A stretch of 64,000 nucleotides of DNA from Melastoma dodecandrum (GCA_029817715.1 JARUPY010000396.1:4898001-4962000), one strand, 5' to 3'; positions 12,262 to 23,944 are shown, counted from the stretch's first letter. Notes: generated by a model from the letters alone, not told the origin. Numbers and translations: made by a program.

Positions 12262-14346
12262 ATGCCGGGTGGCTTTAGAGTGCTTCACCTTGTCAGGCCT
12301 TTCCTCTCTTTCTTGCCCGAAGTTCAGTCTGCTGACAGGAAGGTCCCCTTTAGGGAGAAGGTCATTTATACGGTCATCTCCCTCTTCATCTTCTTGGTCT
12401 GCAGCCAGCTGCCGCTGTATGGCATCCACTCCACTACTGGCGCCGATCCATTTTACTGGATGCGTGTTATCATGGCTTCGAATCGGGGGACTGTGATGGA
12501 GCTCGGAATCACGCCTATCGTCACTTCTGGTCTGGTGATGCAGCTTCTGGCCGGGTCAAAGATCATTGAGGTGGACAACAATGTCCGAGAAGATAGGGCT
12601 CTTCTGTACGTATCCCATGGGCATTCTTTTTTCTTCTTGTTGTATTGATCCTTATTTAAGACCAATCTCTGCCTATTGCTGAGATACGCGATGCTCCTTT
12701 GTTCACCGAATTTTCTCTCTCAGTCATACTCTCAATATTGCACTTGATTCTAAATGGGGGACCTTTTTGCTTTTAGGAATGGAGCACAGAAACTGTTGGG
12801 TATCTTGATAGCTATTGGCGAGGCTGTTGCATACGTTCTGTCTGGGATGTATGGAAGTGTTGGCCAACTTGGTGTTGGGAACGCCATCCTCATCATTGTC
12901 CAACTCTGCTTTGCTGGTATCATCGTCATATGCCTGGATGAACTTCTTCAGAAAGGATATGGCCTCGGTTCTGGCATTTCGCTTTTCATAGCGACCAATA
13001 TCTGGTAAACCCTTCTTTGTTTTTCTTTTTCATGTTTATTCCTTTGACAGTGTTTTGTAGAATATTATTGTCTCCAGCAAATTCATGTTTAGCTGATTTT
13101 TATTGTTGCTTATTTGTCTACAGTGAAAGTATCATCTGGAGAGCTTTTAGCCCAACTACCATCAACAGTGGGCGTGGTGCTGAGTTTGAAGGTGCAGTCA
13201 TTGCTTTGTTCCATCTCCTGATTACCCGGACAGACAAGGTTCGGGCATTAAAGGAGGCCTTTTACCGACAGAATCTGCCCAATGTCACAAATCTGCTCGC
13301 AACCGTTCTGATTTTCCTGATAGTCATCTACTTCCAAGGGTTCCGCGTAGTTTTGCCCGTCAGGTCAAGGAATGCTCGTGGACAACAGGGTTCTTATCCC
13401 ATCAAATTGTTCTACACGTCAAACATGCCCATCATCCTTCAGTCTGCTCTTGTTTCCAATATTTACTTCATCTCCCAGGTACGTGTCTGTATATTTCTTC
13501 TCTCAGGCATGTTCTTGCCCCTTCTTCCCTCCTCAAAGGGTCTCGTTTTGCAGTTGCTGCATAGGAGGTACAGTGGCAACTTCCTGGTTAACTTACTCGG
13601 AAAATGGAAAGAATCCGAGTACTCAAGCGGTCAGTCTGTTCCTGTAGGTGGGCTGGCTTATTACATCACTGCGCCATCAAGGTAACCAAAATGCTATAGT
13701 GTTATCACATGGAAGCATGAGTTTATGGCAATGATTTTCCTATTGGCTGCTTTAATCTCTCAATCACACCTGTCTTTATAATTTTGCAGCTTGGCAGACA
13801 TGGCTGCCAATCCTTTCCACGCACTCTTTTATCTTGTTTTCATGCTATCTGCTTGTGCTCTGTTCTCGAAGACCTGGATTGAAGTTTCTGGATCCTCCGC
13901 CAAGGACGTTGCCAGGCAGCTTAGGGTATGAGATATGGCTTTGATTATGACGGCCATTTGTTTTATGCACGAGCTTGTCTGTTATATTGTGAATGGCTTA
14001 TCATGATGTGATGATGAGTTTAAACTGGGGGACGATGTCACTGTTAGTATTGTGCTAGTGCTTCGGCCGAATTGATAATGATTCCGCTGCTTTTTGGTGT
14101 CCATAGGAACAACAAATGGTGATGCCTGGTCATCGAGAGTCTAACTTGCAGAAAGAGCTCAACCGCTACATCCCAACTGCCGCAGCATTCGGAGGCATAT
14201 GTATCGGTGCTCTGACAGTGCTGGCAGATTTCATGGGGGCGATTGGTTCTGGAACGGGGATCCTTCTGGCAGTCACCATCATCTATCAGTACTTTGAGAC
14301 CTTTGAGAAGGAGAAGGCAAGCGAGCTTGGTATCTTTGGTTTCTGA
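12262..14346 (+). CDS. SEC61A: Protein transport protein SEC61 subunit alpha
   Basis: Six coding exons: 12262-12605, 12777-13004, 13124-13478, 13554-13681, 13790-13925 and 14107-14346; 476 aa, the usual length. This is the pore subunit of the ER translocon with ten transmembrane helices. Diagnostic stretches include [20 protein letters not shown], the plug/lateral-gate region around [39 protein letters not shown], and the cytosolic ribosome-binding loop near [20 protein letters not shown]. The C-terminus ends [14 protein letters not shown]. All introns are GT-AG and phases agree. The protein is extremely conserved, so the identification is secure. Which SEC61A paralogue it is cannot be told from one window. 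Confidence 0.97.
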
Positions 14347-15280
14347 GGAGGTGGTCTCTCTGCAGGAAGGACAGATCGTGTTCAATTTTGGTTTCTTTGA
14401 CTGATGCTCACTAGGTCTTAAGCACTAGCATTTGAGGGTAATGCTAAGAAGGTCAAGGGCAGGCCAACTAGTTCGTGATCTCTAAATTTATGTCAGAAAG
14501 AGGAAACCATAGATTGGGTTTTTTTATGACGTTTTATTTTTACCTTGTTATATATACTGGGCAACATTTTCCTTATTCCCATTATGACTGCTAGTATAAT
14601 TTTCCTTGAAGAAGAGGGCTATTGGTTTTGTTTTTGGGGAGATGGAGAGGGAAGAGGGTCTGTTGGGAATCTAATCAAAGAAGTGAAAAGAACAAACAGA
14701 AGTTGCTGGGGAGGAATTCTAACGACAAGAGTGCCGAAGACAAGTAACTGAGCATACAGAGACAAAACATTATATACCCTGCTTTGTCTCCTGCAGCTGC
14801 TTCTCTGCTAACCTGAGAGAATTCCATTCTCTTCCGGATGATGCAGAGCACATCCATTTGACTGGTCATTACAATCATTTCGTATTTTCTTTTTTTTTTT
14901 TTGGGGGGGGGGGTGGAGGTTGTTTGGAAATCCCAATATTCTCTCGTACCTTAAAAAAGAAATAAAAAAAAAAAGAAAAAGGGCGACATTGGAGTTGGTA
15001 CAAATGTCTTCAAGGCAAACAATTGAAGGACAAGGGCTGGCCTTTCTTGTATTCCTTCCTCTCTGTATCACCGATGGCTGGCGGTTGATTCAACGATAGC
15101 CGGCTTTGCACCTCCCCCCACTTACTGCGTTTTTGTTCGGCAACACCAGAACCCCTGTAAAAGTTAAACCACCCAATTCTTGTTTTTTTTTTTTAAAAAA
15201 AAAAAGATGGTAACAATTGAAAGACGACATGAGCATCGATTGTCTCTTCGTCCGCTTCTAGTTATGGTTGCTAATGATAA
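14347..15280. other. Intergenic, SEC61A 3' UTR and simple sequence
   Basis: The SEC61A 3' UTR runs for roughly the first 250 bases. A T-run followed by an 11-base G tract lies at 14890-14913, an A-rich patch at 14954-14985, and a T-run joined to an A-run (self-complementary) at 15183-15205. No gene is seen. Confidence 0.4.
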
Positions 15281-15604
15281 TCATGTAACATGGGACTGGG
15301 ACCTGTACTCGTACGCTGTTGGTATGACAGACGGAGAAGAGGATGATATGCTTACGCTGCGCATCTTCCTGGGAGCGGCTGCCCTGACACTTGCCGGAGA
15401 TTCGAGAAATGCGGTTCTGGCGATTGGAGGAGACCAGATGGAGCTCTGCGCGCGGTCGAAATCGTATGCCGAAACATCGGAGAATTTGCGGAGGAGTCCA
15501 TCGGAGACGGGCTTGGAGACTATCTCAATGCTGCTTCTCGGGACCGAATTCCTTCCCGGGGATAGGGACGGGGCTCCCTCAAAGGAAGAATGATCGGACG
15601 ACAT
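15281..15604 (-). CDS. Small unassigned protein, 107 aa (tentative)
   Basis: Single-exon frame of 107 codons starting at the ATG ending at 15604; the frame is open up to 15718. The product is Ser-rich, with a central block containing RKFSDVSAYDFDRAQSSIWSPP followed by TAFLESP. Its composition is more protein-like than the other frames here. A TATA-like TTATATGA lies about 50 bases upstream on the minus strand (near 15650). I do not recognise a family with certainty. An overlapping plus-strand frame (15180-15593) exists but looks less coding-like. Treat as hypothetical. Confidence 0.35.
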   Translation of the reverse strand: MSSDHSSFEGAPSLSPGRNSVPRSSIEIVSKPVSDGLLRKFSDVSAYDFDRAQSSIWSPPIARTAFLESPASVRAAAPRKMRSVSISSSSPSVIPTAYEYRSQSHVT

Positions 15605-15927
15605 CGGGGGAAATGTGGAATAAGTGAGGAGAAAGCTTTTGCTTTCTTCATATAAGCAGAGAGGAGAAGGCAACGATGCGTGGAGTGCTAACGCAGAGAG
15701 AATTCCCAATTGGGTCACGTGGGAGCCAGAGAGGCCCAGAGGATCAGTGACTTAGGCCGCCAGCCATCGCCCCCCTAACTCTAATATGTAGAAACATCTA
15801 TCTGTCTGTCTTCTTCTTTGGAAGGGAAGGAAAAGAGACTCGGTTCAACATCTTTCGAACCCCCTTTATTTGATCTTTATCGGAAAACCTTGTTCACGGG
15901 AAACCTGTTTTTGCATTACACTACACA

Positions 15928-15966
15928 CCAGGACAAGACAGGACAGGACAGGACAGTACAGGACAG
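15928..15966. repeat. GGACA pentamer tandem repeat
   Basis: About seven consecutive copies of a CAGGA/GGACA unit with one or two variants, directly downstream of the pathogen-related gene and probably within its 3' UTR. Confidence 0.8.
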
Positions 15967-15994
15967 AGTTGGGATTAGTTGTTCTTTTCTTGTG

Positions 15995-16985
15995 TTACTT
16001 GATAGAGAAGGGACAGGCAGAGCTGGAGTCGGGAACTTTGCCCCCCTTCAGCAGTCCTCCGAAGAGCTCCCCTGGGTCGTAGTATATCTCCACTTCTTCA
16101 GCCCTCAGCGACTCGTCCACCTGAAAGAAACACCAGAACGTCGTGGTCGTTGCTCGCCCGTTGGTTTTGTTAACTTCTCATGTTTTGAATCTTTAGGATA
16201 AAGCCAACTACCTTGAGCCTTCCTAATCCCTTGAACTCCACCAACTCTCCCGTGGGGGAATGTCCCTTGAAAGGCCCTTCGAAGTATCCCCAGTGCCTAA
16301 ACTTGAAGGCGATCACGGGTGGCCCGCTGTAAACTTCCAGCACTTCCCACGCGAAACCCCGGGGGAAAGCCGACCTGAAGGCCTCGTGCGACGACTCGAA
16401 CGTCTCCTTCTCTGGCTTGTAGTACTGGAATTCCTCCGGCAGGCTTGTCTTCAGCAGGGAATTGTACGATCCTATGCTGAGGACTTCCTCTGCCGATAAA
16501 CCCTGCCTCCCTGAAAAAAAAAAAAAAAACCAACGGTAGGGTAGGGCTACACAGTTCCACAAGCGCGAGCGACAGTCACCAAAACAAAGCTCCGGTTGTG
16601 GTCATTTCCGAGTTTAAGGTACCGTTCACGACCAAGCTGAACTTCCCAGGGCTGATCGTCCTCATGTCCTGGACGCGAGTCTTATGAGAGACTTCCATCT
16701 CCCAAGACTTGATAGCGTTCTGCACGATCTCTTCAAGGGATCCTTCCGGCCACACCTTGAGATTTTTCAACGATCTCTCGATGAAGGCGGATGGATAAAA
16801 GGAAGAAGTAGAGAAGAACATGCGCTGACCTTGGTTCGACCCTGCTCAAAGAGCCGGTTGACATCGTCGTAGCTCGGGGGACCACCATGCCTCCACAGGG
16901 TGCCGTCAGTGCCCTCGTGCAAGAAAGAGCGGTACTTGTCGCCTACACTGCCGACAGGTTCCAGGGGAGATCCTTGAGTCGCCAT
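15995..16985 (-). CDS. Pathogen-related protein (NTF2/SnoaL-like fold)
   Basis: Four exons on the minus strand: 16985-16830, 16755-16623, 16510-16212 and 16120-15995; 237 aa. It matches the plant 'pathogen-related protein' family first described in barley. Conserved blocks are DKYRSFLHEG, the KVWPEGSLEE helix, SWEMEVSHK, the SIGSYNSLL segment, and FKFRHWGYFEGPFKGHSPTG in the third exon. These proteins adopt an NTF2-like fold and are often defence-induced; their biochemical role is not established. A poly-A-facing acceptor with a 16-base homopolymer precedes exon 3. Just past the stop codon is a GGACA-type short tandem repeat (about 15930-15965). Confidence 0.88.
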
Positions 16986-19139
16986 GAAGAAGGATGGATG
17001 GATGGATGTGCTCGTTTTTGTGATATGGTGGTGAAGTAGTTGCAAAAGGCTTGTAGTGTATATATAAAATACATACATACATAGGAGGGAAGACAAGCTT
17101 ATCCCAACTGATCAAAGTCACGGTCTGATTCATTCATTGACCTCGCCATTATTATTTCCTGACATCTTAACTAATATTTAATTCGAATTTCAGTTTCTGT
17201 TTCCAAGAAATTGTCAGACAATTAATAATAACACACTCAATTTTCAGACTACACTATTTGAAAAAATTGTTGAAAGGGTTGACCTTAAAATAGGGCTACC
17301 CTCCCCTGCCAGTTGATTTTAGAATTACTGGGCGGTATTTGATCCGATCTAATAATAATAAATGATGGACTGAAATATGATTGGGAGTGTGTCTGGACCA
17401 AAAGCCCGATTGGCGATGGGGATTCATGGGAAATTGTTTATTGTTTGGGTGTTGATGGTGATGACATTAGGAGAAGACTTTGTTAGGGGGAAGCAGACAT
17501 TGAAATAATCCTGCAATCGCCATCGAGAGTATCAAGAAGATCTGGAGCCGTGATACAGAAGCCAAGCCAAGCCAAGCCAAGGCGAGTGAGTCCGCCTGGA
17601 TTGGTTGCTGTTTGGGAGCAAGTGGCAAGGAGAGAGAGGGGGCTGTGAATTGATTGGAATTTGGTAAGCTGTCAACCCCCACCACCACCACCACCACCCA
17701 CACCCACACGTCTGAAATTAAATCAACAACATATTTGGTTGGACATGGAATTATGCTTTCTTCTTCTTCTTCTTCTTCTCCGACAGCACTGGACATGGAT
17801 CTGCTCTGTTGAAAAAATAACGATAGATTCATATCCTAAAGAGGTTGACTGATCTTAGGCCCCGACTCACCCTCCGTGGACGAACCTTGCGGAGGAATCC
17901 TTAGGTTTTCGGTTCTATTTGCTCATATCTCTCATTTGATATCGGATAAAGCAAATCACGGGCCCATTTACAGAAAGTGGAAGGAAAGTGGAACTATTTC
18001 GAGTGAATGAATACTCGGAGATAGAGCAAAAAAGATTGAATCTGATTAATTCAACTTATAAGAACTTGATAAAATGAAACTATGTTCTTCAGCATCTTGT
18101 ACTAACGATCTCTTAAAAGGGATCGTTAAAAGATCATCAATCCCTAATGACCAGATCGTTACGCCTTTCGTGCAAGTCGGAACATCAAATGGTTTGTAAT
18201 AGGGTGACTTTTCAAAAATTGGGGAAAAAATACTGCCGTCCACTCCTTTTCACGGCTTTAGCAAGGCTTAAGTCCCCCGATCCAGTCCTGGAAACTCGAG
18301 AGGAGCTCCTTTCGAAGCGTTTGCCAGTAACCAAAGCATCACGACACGACATGGTCAAAGGAGTGACACTGAGGGAATCCAATCGCCCTGCCCCACACAT
18401 CGCCCGTTGTCAACTTTCTGGCATTAGAACAAAACTCTGATGCATACGTGACTGCTTTGGTGCTTCCTTCCGGGTCTGGCAGTAGAGGAGTAGGGTTTTA
18501 GGATTAGCATAAGTTAGTTATTGTCATAATCAACCCCAAAGAAGGGCATTTGGTTGTCAATGTATTTTATTTCGTCAATGGTAGTAAGTTTTTACTCTGT
18601 TCTGCTTAATTTTCTTGCTGACTACACCTCAGAACTTTCTTCCTTTGACGTTAATATCGTAACTTATTTTTGTGTAGTCGATAGGCCCAAAGTACGTTTA
18701 ACGTCTAACCATCCTCCATCCCCATCTCTGCATCAGTGATCCATCCCTTCCTCACCCCATCCCTCACTTTACCATCCTCGATATTTTGCCGATTCCCCTG
18801 AAGGGCGGTGCTGAAAGATTGATCCTCGATGCTGCTGTCTGCCCCCACAAACTTACATGTTTCCACCTCCCACCATCATAAATCTCACTGCTTCGAGGAA
18901 ACTCTTTCAGGTTCTTTCCCTTCCACATTTTCCTTCTTCTGTTGTTTTTAATCCTACGGAAGGTCGTCGGCAGTACAAAATCTACGTTCTGTTAGCACAT
19001 TCGCCCTTCCTATCCAATCCTTTCACACATAACCCCCAACATATTCTACCATCCCCATGCTATATGTGCATGCCCCGAGATGTATTTTTGTTGCCCTATG
19101 GGTCCTCGTCCCGTGACCTTCATTCGATATCATACTGGG
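16986..19139. other. Intergenic, promoter of the pathogen-related gene and unassigned DNA
   Basis: Immediately upstream of the minus-strand gene, a TATATATAAAATAC-like patch at about 17058-17072 (TATATA on either strand) is a candidate TATA box. A CCAAG pentamer repeat lies at about 17563-17583, a (CCA)n run at 17680-17700 and a (TTC)n run at 17760-17780. Several short frames exist but none looks like a protein. Confidence 0.4.
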
Positions 19140-19850
19140 CTATCAAGTTTCCAGTCATTCACTCCTCAAAACTGAAACGTTCATCAAAGGTAACTACTGC
19201 CCTAAACCCTGCTACCAACATCTTAACTTTTCAGGGATTTTTCTCAAATCCAGGTCATACATATTCTGCTGCCATTTTCCTGATATCTTACTCACTCTAA
19301 ACATGACTCTTCTTAAGGGAGTATATAGAAAACAATCGACTTCGTTGAGTAATCGACTGCTGGTTAGAGCTCTGTCCTACTTAGATTCATTTTTTTAAAT
19401 TTCTTTTTGACATCAACACCGTAAGTCGGAATTCAACATCAGCAATAAGAATTGTTGTCTTTAAGAATGGCTGATATGATCCTAGTTAACAGCAAATTTA
19501 CCGCCGCCACTTTCGCGAGGATGTTCAAGCAGCTGGATGCCCGAGGAATTAAGCTGTCTGTATTTTCCCAGAAGTCAGCGTTGACCAGTTTGAGAAACCT
19601 CATTGTTGTAAGTAACTAGATCATTCTTGCACAGGCATTGCAATCTTGAGCATTTTTTTTCAACATGATCTTATGTGGGAAGTAGTGCTCGGTTAGTGCT
19701 TGTTACCAGCGCACTGAAGAATCGTTCTCTCCTAATTGCTTACAGGCAGAAGTTGCTCTTCTTGGTCAGCCGATTTGAAAGGAAAAAAAGAATATAGATT
19801 TGGGAATTGCTGCTTTGCTCGGTTAAACTGCCTGAACGGTGATCTACGCG
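19140..19850 (+). pseudogene. ALG2 (alpha-1,3/1,6-mannosyltransferase) relic
   Basis: Three decayed exon pieces in order. The first ends KLKRSSK at a kept GT donor (19190). The second, 19467-19607, reads ADMILVNSKFTAATFARMFK then RLDARGIK-like sequence. It is thrown out of frame near 19571, after which the adjacent frame reads PEVSVDQFEKPH. It ends at a GTAAGT donor. The third, after an acceptor at 19745, contains RFERKK and then an indel-scrambled segment. These blocks belong to the ALG2 glycosyltransferase of ER N-glycan assembly. Retained splice sites show a genomic-DNA copy rather than a retrocopy. The rest of the gene is absent, so this is a fragment, not a functional locus. Confidence 0.8.
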
Positions 19851-20269
19851 GAAATGCTTCCCTGACCATTGCAGCAAATCTTTCGTGTGAAATATACGTT
19901 TAGTCTAAAATTTTCAGCCACTACACTAATCTCACATTATCCCCTGTGACAAACCGGACATCTCTGCCGTCCATACCCTCGCTCTTATAACATCCCATGG
20001 TCACAATACGTTAAAGATATTAGATTATATAATATAAATCAAGCTTCACCTAACCGAACAGCCGGGTAAGTTTTGTAAAAAGCCCTTATCTCCATTTCCT
20101 TTGTCGAGGTCCATCTTCTTTTAGTCAATCCGATCTTGGGTTCCGATCGCGCTCCGGAAGTGGGAATTGGGTTTCGTTTATGAAGCTATGTCACTAGGAA
20201 GGTGGCAGATCGACCTCCCTAAAGGAGGAGCCAGAGGAATGTTCCAACCAACGCCCGCGATTCCGCCGG

Positions 20270-20499
20270 TGGCTGCTCATTCATCGAGTCTGGAACAGAG
20301 CGGTATGGGGGAACATGGGGGACAATGCTGCCGAATCTTTTGGGAGAGACCATCAGGCGTGTTGAAGAGAGTGAGGATAGGTGGCCTCGGAGGCAGAACG
20401 TCATAGCCTCCGCCTGCGCCTGCAAGAGGTGTAGGGATGTTCTGGAGGAGGTCGTTCATTTAGTCATCCGGTGGGAACTTCCCATCTTGCCTCAAGCAG
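20270..20499 (+). pseudogene. Tubby-like F-box protein relic (first exon)
   Basis: The frame from about 20325 reads MLPNLLGETIRRVEESEDRW and continues with Ala/Cys-rich residues, matching the F-box of plant tubby-like proteins. The preceding segment (LEQS and following) and the following segment are in other frames: near 20471 an adjacent frame reads SGGNFPSCLKQ and stops at a GT donor (20500), as the family's F-box exon does. At least two frameshifts separate the pieces, and no tubby domain follows. The copy lies in the same orientation as the ALG2 relic, 400 bases downstream. Confidence 0.75.
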
Positions 20500-21056
20500 G
20501 TGAATTTCAGTTCCCCTGATCAGGCATTAGCCATCTGCCTTACCAGCTTCGGCACAGAAACTGCGTGCCAATGACTGGACCTGTGACTTTTGTAGCTGTT
20601 TTCTTTAACCCTGGTTGTATTTATTTTTGGTTGGTTTTTTGCACTTAGTGGAGGTATCAGATGCTGGCTGTGTAATTAACTGAAGTTAATAGGTTTGGTT
20701 TTTGTTGTATGCACAGATGGAGGGGACATGACATGTATTATGTTGTTGTTGTTTGTAAGTTGAATTGGAACCAAACCTTGTCCGCTGTTCATTGGAGGAG
20801 GGAGAGCCTACAGGCTTGGCTAAAGTGCCATGGGTGGATACTGCCGTGAGTACGAAACATTTTTTATATTTTACGAAAATTTTTCGTGTAATACGAACTT
20901 CGCTAAATTATAATATTTCATATTTTTAAAAAAATACTTCGTACCATGCTTTACGACATATTTTGTAAAAATTGAGCTAAAGTAGAAAAAAATTTCGTAA
21001 AATTAAATAAATATTTTTTGTGAAGTACGAAATTTTCGTATTCAGCAGCCACGACA
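20500..21056. other. Intergenic, AT-rich with ACGAAA/TTTCGT motifs
   Basis: No gene. From 20850 to 21050 the sequence is dominated by repeated TACGAAA and TTTCGTA words on both strands, suggesting a decayed foldback element, but I cannot set its ends. Confidence 0.35.
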
Positions 21057-21059
21057 TTA

Positions 21060-21234
21060 GGGTCTGTTTGGAAAGGGTAGAAAAGAAAAGAAAAGAAAAG
21101 ATTTGGGGATTTTGGGACACGTGGACGACTGAAATCGCTTGACAGAATGATCCAAGAGATCTCAGCCGTCCACGTATTCCCAAATCCCCAAATCTTTTCT
21201 TTTCTTTTCTTTTCTACCCTTCCCAAACAGAGCA
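21060..21234. mobile_element. MITE, nearly complete 175-bp palindrome
   Basis: The left arm begins GGGTCTGTTTGGAAAGGGTA and the right arm mirrors it, ending TACCCTTCCCAAACAGAGCA. Both arms carry a run of four AAAAG/CTTTT units and the TTTGGGGATTT block, and continue inward through GTGGACG to a centre that is itself partly self-complementary. TTA at 21057-21059 and 21235-21237 could be a 3-bp target duplication, as in Tourist/PIF-Harbinger MITEs. Superfamily assignment is inference. No coding capacity. Confidence 0.85.
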
Positions 21235-21497
21235 TTAGTCTCCCCAAAGCCAAGTGATTCCCACATTCTCTTCCACCCAGAGAAATAATGGTCTTGCGAA
21301 CGTTTGTCTAAGAAGAGGTCGGTCTGACGGAAACAAGTCGATGAATTTTGTGGGCTTTTCGTCTTCCTTGGTTTCCAACTTCTGGGTCGATTGATTCTCT
21401 CCATTCGTGACAGAAAAGTTTAATCTTTTTATTTCTGGGTGGGGCTTTGTCCCCCGATCCACAGGCCCTTGGACGATGGTCATGATGTGCTCTTAGC

Positions 21498-23944
21498 ATG
21501 CCTCTTTTACTGCGTACGCTCCAATTCCTGCCCCGCGGTCGTTTCCCCAAAGCAACACTTTTTCCGGCACCGGCGTTCACCCCTAGGCCCTCAGCCCGCC
21601 TCCTCTTTCGTGGACCAGAACCCTCCCTCTTGATCGTCACCGGAATAATGCCACCCGGGGTGAAGACGGTCGTCGAATACGCCAAGTCGAGCCGATCTTC
21701 CTGCAAGAAGTGCTTCAAGACGATCGACAAGAATGCCGTAAGGATAGGGTCGGTGAGCAGGGATGCCCGGGGTTTCGACATGACTAATTGGTGCCACTCG
21801 GAGTGCTTTCGTTTCCGCGATGGTTCCATCGCTTCTCCGGATGCCATCCATGGTTTCGCTTCCTTGAAGGTTGGGGCGTTTCGATTTGTAGTGTTGCTTG
21901 TTGCTTCTCGCTCGTTCTTCTCAGGAGCACGCGGCCAATGTTTTGTGATGTTTACAGTTAGGAGTTTCTATTGACTTGTCTGGTTCTGCTTTCAGGCTAG
22001 TGATCAGGAGTCTCTGAAGAGGCTACTAGAATGCAACGACATTGCAAAAGAGGTCTGCTCATGACATGAATTGCGTCTGCTTTCGGTCATTAGGGATTCT
22101 AAGTATGGATTTGCTCTTTCTACTGTCTCTGACATGGACTTGCCAAAATCCACCAAAACAGGAGAGGGATGATGATGTCGAAATTGAGCAGGAGGAGAGG
22201 GATGCAAAAAAAGCCAAGGTAGGATTACTTTATCCTGTAATCCATATTCCTATTGCTGTAGCCGAATAGCAATTCTTTATTTCTTAATTTGAGTCTGCTT
22301 TATGTGATGCCTTATTTTACCTTTTTGTTGGTGCCTTTCAAGAAAGATGCAGTTGATGTATGTTTTTCAAGTTCGGCTGTCAAGGACAAATACAAGGTCT
22401 GACACCCCTCCAACTCGAAGCATCCGTTCGTTTGGGGGGTCTCTGTAAACTGTGGATGCTTCTATTGTTATGCAGTCGCAGTTTGTTTCTTTTCGTTGTA
22501 GTTGAAATTCAAATTTTGTGCTTCAGGATGCTCTGCTTTCTCCAAAATGGAAGGCTTTTCAGACCCTAATTTTTCTCGAACAGGTGAGACGTGTATCATC
22601 CAACAGCTAGGAAGATTCTTAGGAGCCTGACTAGCATAAACTATTTGTTGTCCATTGCCAGGAGTCTAATATCATCAGCAATGTGTCCAGAGAATACCAG
22701 AAAGTTCGAAGCTTTGCCGATTGATATTGTATTTATGCAGAGTTTGCTGCACAGTAGCCTGAAGTAGATTTTGACGCGTCTCTTTTTCTTATTTTGATTG
22801 CAGGACGATGGTTGTCCAGGCTCAAGTAAGATTGCTGCTTTTGATTTTGATGGAAGCCTAGCAAACACGTCTGTGAAGAGGTAACAATACATTTGAAGTT
22901 GCCAGTTTCTCATGACTGCATCATTTTGAACTTAACACATTGAAGATAGACACTAATTTGGTTAAATATTACTGCAGGGTAGGCCCAGACGCCTGGTCCC
23001 TATTATATCCTTCAATTCCTGAGAAGTTAAGGAAGTTAAAAGATGATGGCTACAAACTGGTTTGTTTACACTATCCTTAACAGTTGGTTCATTCTTCGGT
23101 TTGGAGTGGTCTTCTATGTCATCTTTTACCCACTGTTGCCTGCAGATGTATTACTCATCAGTCAATCATGTGCCATGTATGTCATCTATGGCTAATATAA
23201 GTACCTTTTGAAATTTCTTCTAGGTAATCTTCACCAATGAATCCAACATAGAGCGTTGGAAAAACAAGAGACAAGTGGCTGTGGACTCCAAAATTGGGAG
23301 ACTCAACAGCTTCATTAAGGTCGTAAATGTCCCAATGCAGGTTCGTGCACTCTTATGCTCAGATAATTGGCACCACAAAAGAGCAGTTGTTTGGCTGGAT
23401 TTTGTTTGGGTTTCTTCACTGACTAATTGATGTACAAAATGATTTCAGATTGTAAAACAATAGAAACTAAGTCATGTGGACGGGTTCCCGCTTTATACAG
23501 GTCTTTATTGCTTGTGGATTTGATAGTGGTCAGGCTGAAGATCCATTCCGCAAACCAAAGGCAGGAATGTGGTACCTCATGGAGAGGCACTTTAACTCTG
23601 GCGTTACAGTTGACATGGATCAGTGAGTTTCCTCATCCTTTCCTGTTCTCATTTTTCATTCTTATCATTTATCTGCAAAATGTGGTTGGGACTGGTGACT
23701 TGTGTGATCCCCCCCACTTTGAACTCCTTATAGGTCATTTTATGTCGGTGATGCCGCAGGGAGAACAAAGGATCATAGCGATGCTGACATTAAGTTTGCG
23801 CAGGTGCGTTAGGAAATAGAAATAATCGGTTAGGTGGTTTCGTTGCCCCCCCCAATCAAAATGATGATTTTATGGATTTTTGTTGTCTTTCCACAGGCCA
23901 TTGGCTTGAAGTTCTATGTTCCGGAGGAGTATTTTGTGGAATGA
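21498..23944 (+). CDS. ZDP: Polynucleotide 3'-phosphatase with PARP-type zinc finger (ZDP)
   Basis: Eleven exons: 21498-21869, 21996-22052, 22162-22218, 22343-22396, 22527-22583, 22804-22880, 22978-23059, 23224-23340, 23501-23622, 23734-23803 and 23897-23944; 370 aa. A PARP-type DNA-nick-sensing finger uses Cys69, Cys72, His100 and Cys103. The HAD-family phosphatase domain starts near residue 209, with nucleophile motif FDFDGSLANTS (Asp213), FTNES near 255-259 and a YVGDAAGR motif. It removes 3'-phosphates at DNA breaks in base-excision repair and active demethylation. The chosen start gives a 50-residue Arg/Leu/Pro-rich, acid-poor leader that could target an organelle; ATG 21648 would give a nuclear form. 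Only one finger is present, whereas Arabidopsis ZDP has three. Confidence 0.92.

Noticed and set aside
17467..17832. Minus-strand ORF of 121 aa with poly-Glu and poly-Val
   Set aside because: Encoded by trinucleotide repeats. No protein-family features.
18857..19139. 5' part of an open frame leading into the ALG2 relic
   Set aside because: Only the last segment (KLKRSSK) matches ALG2. The upstream residues show no convincing similarity, so I did not extend the pseudogene.
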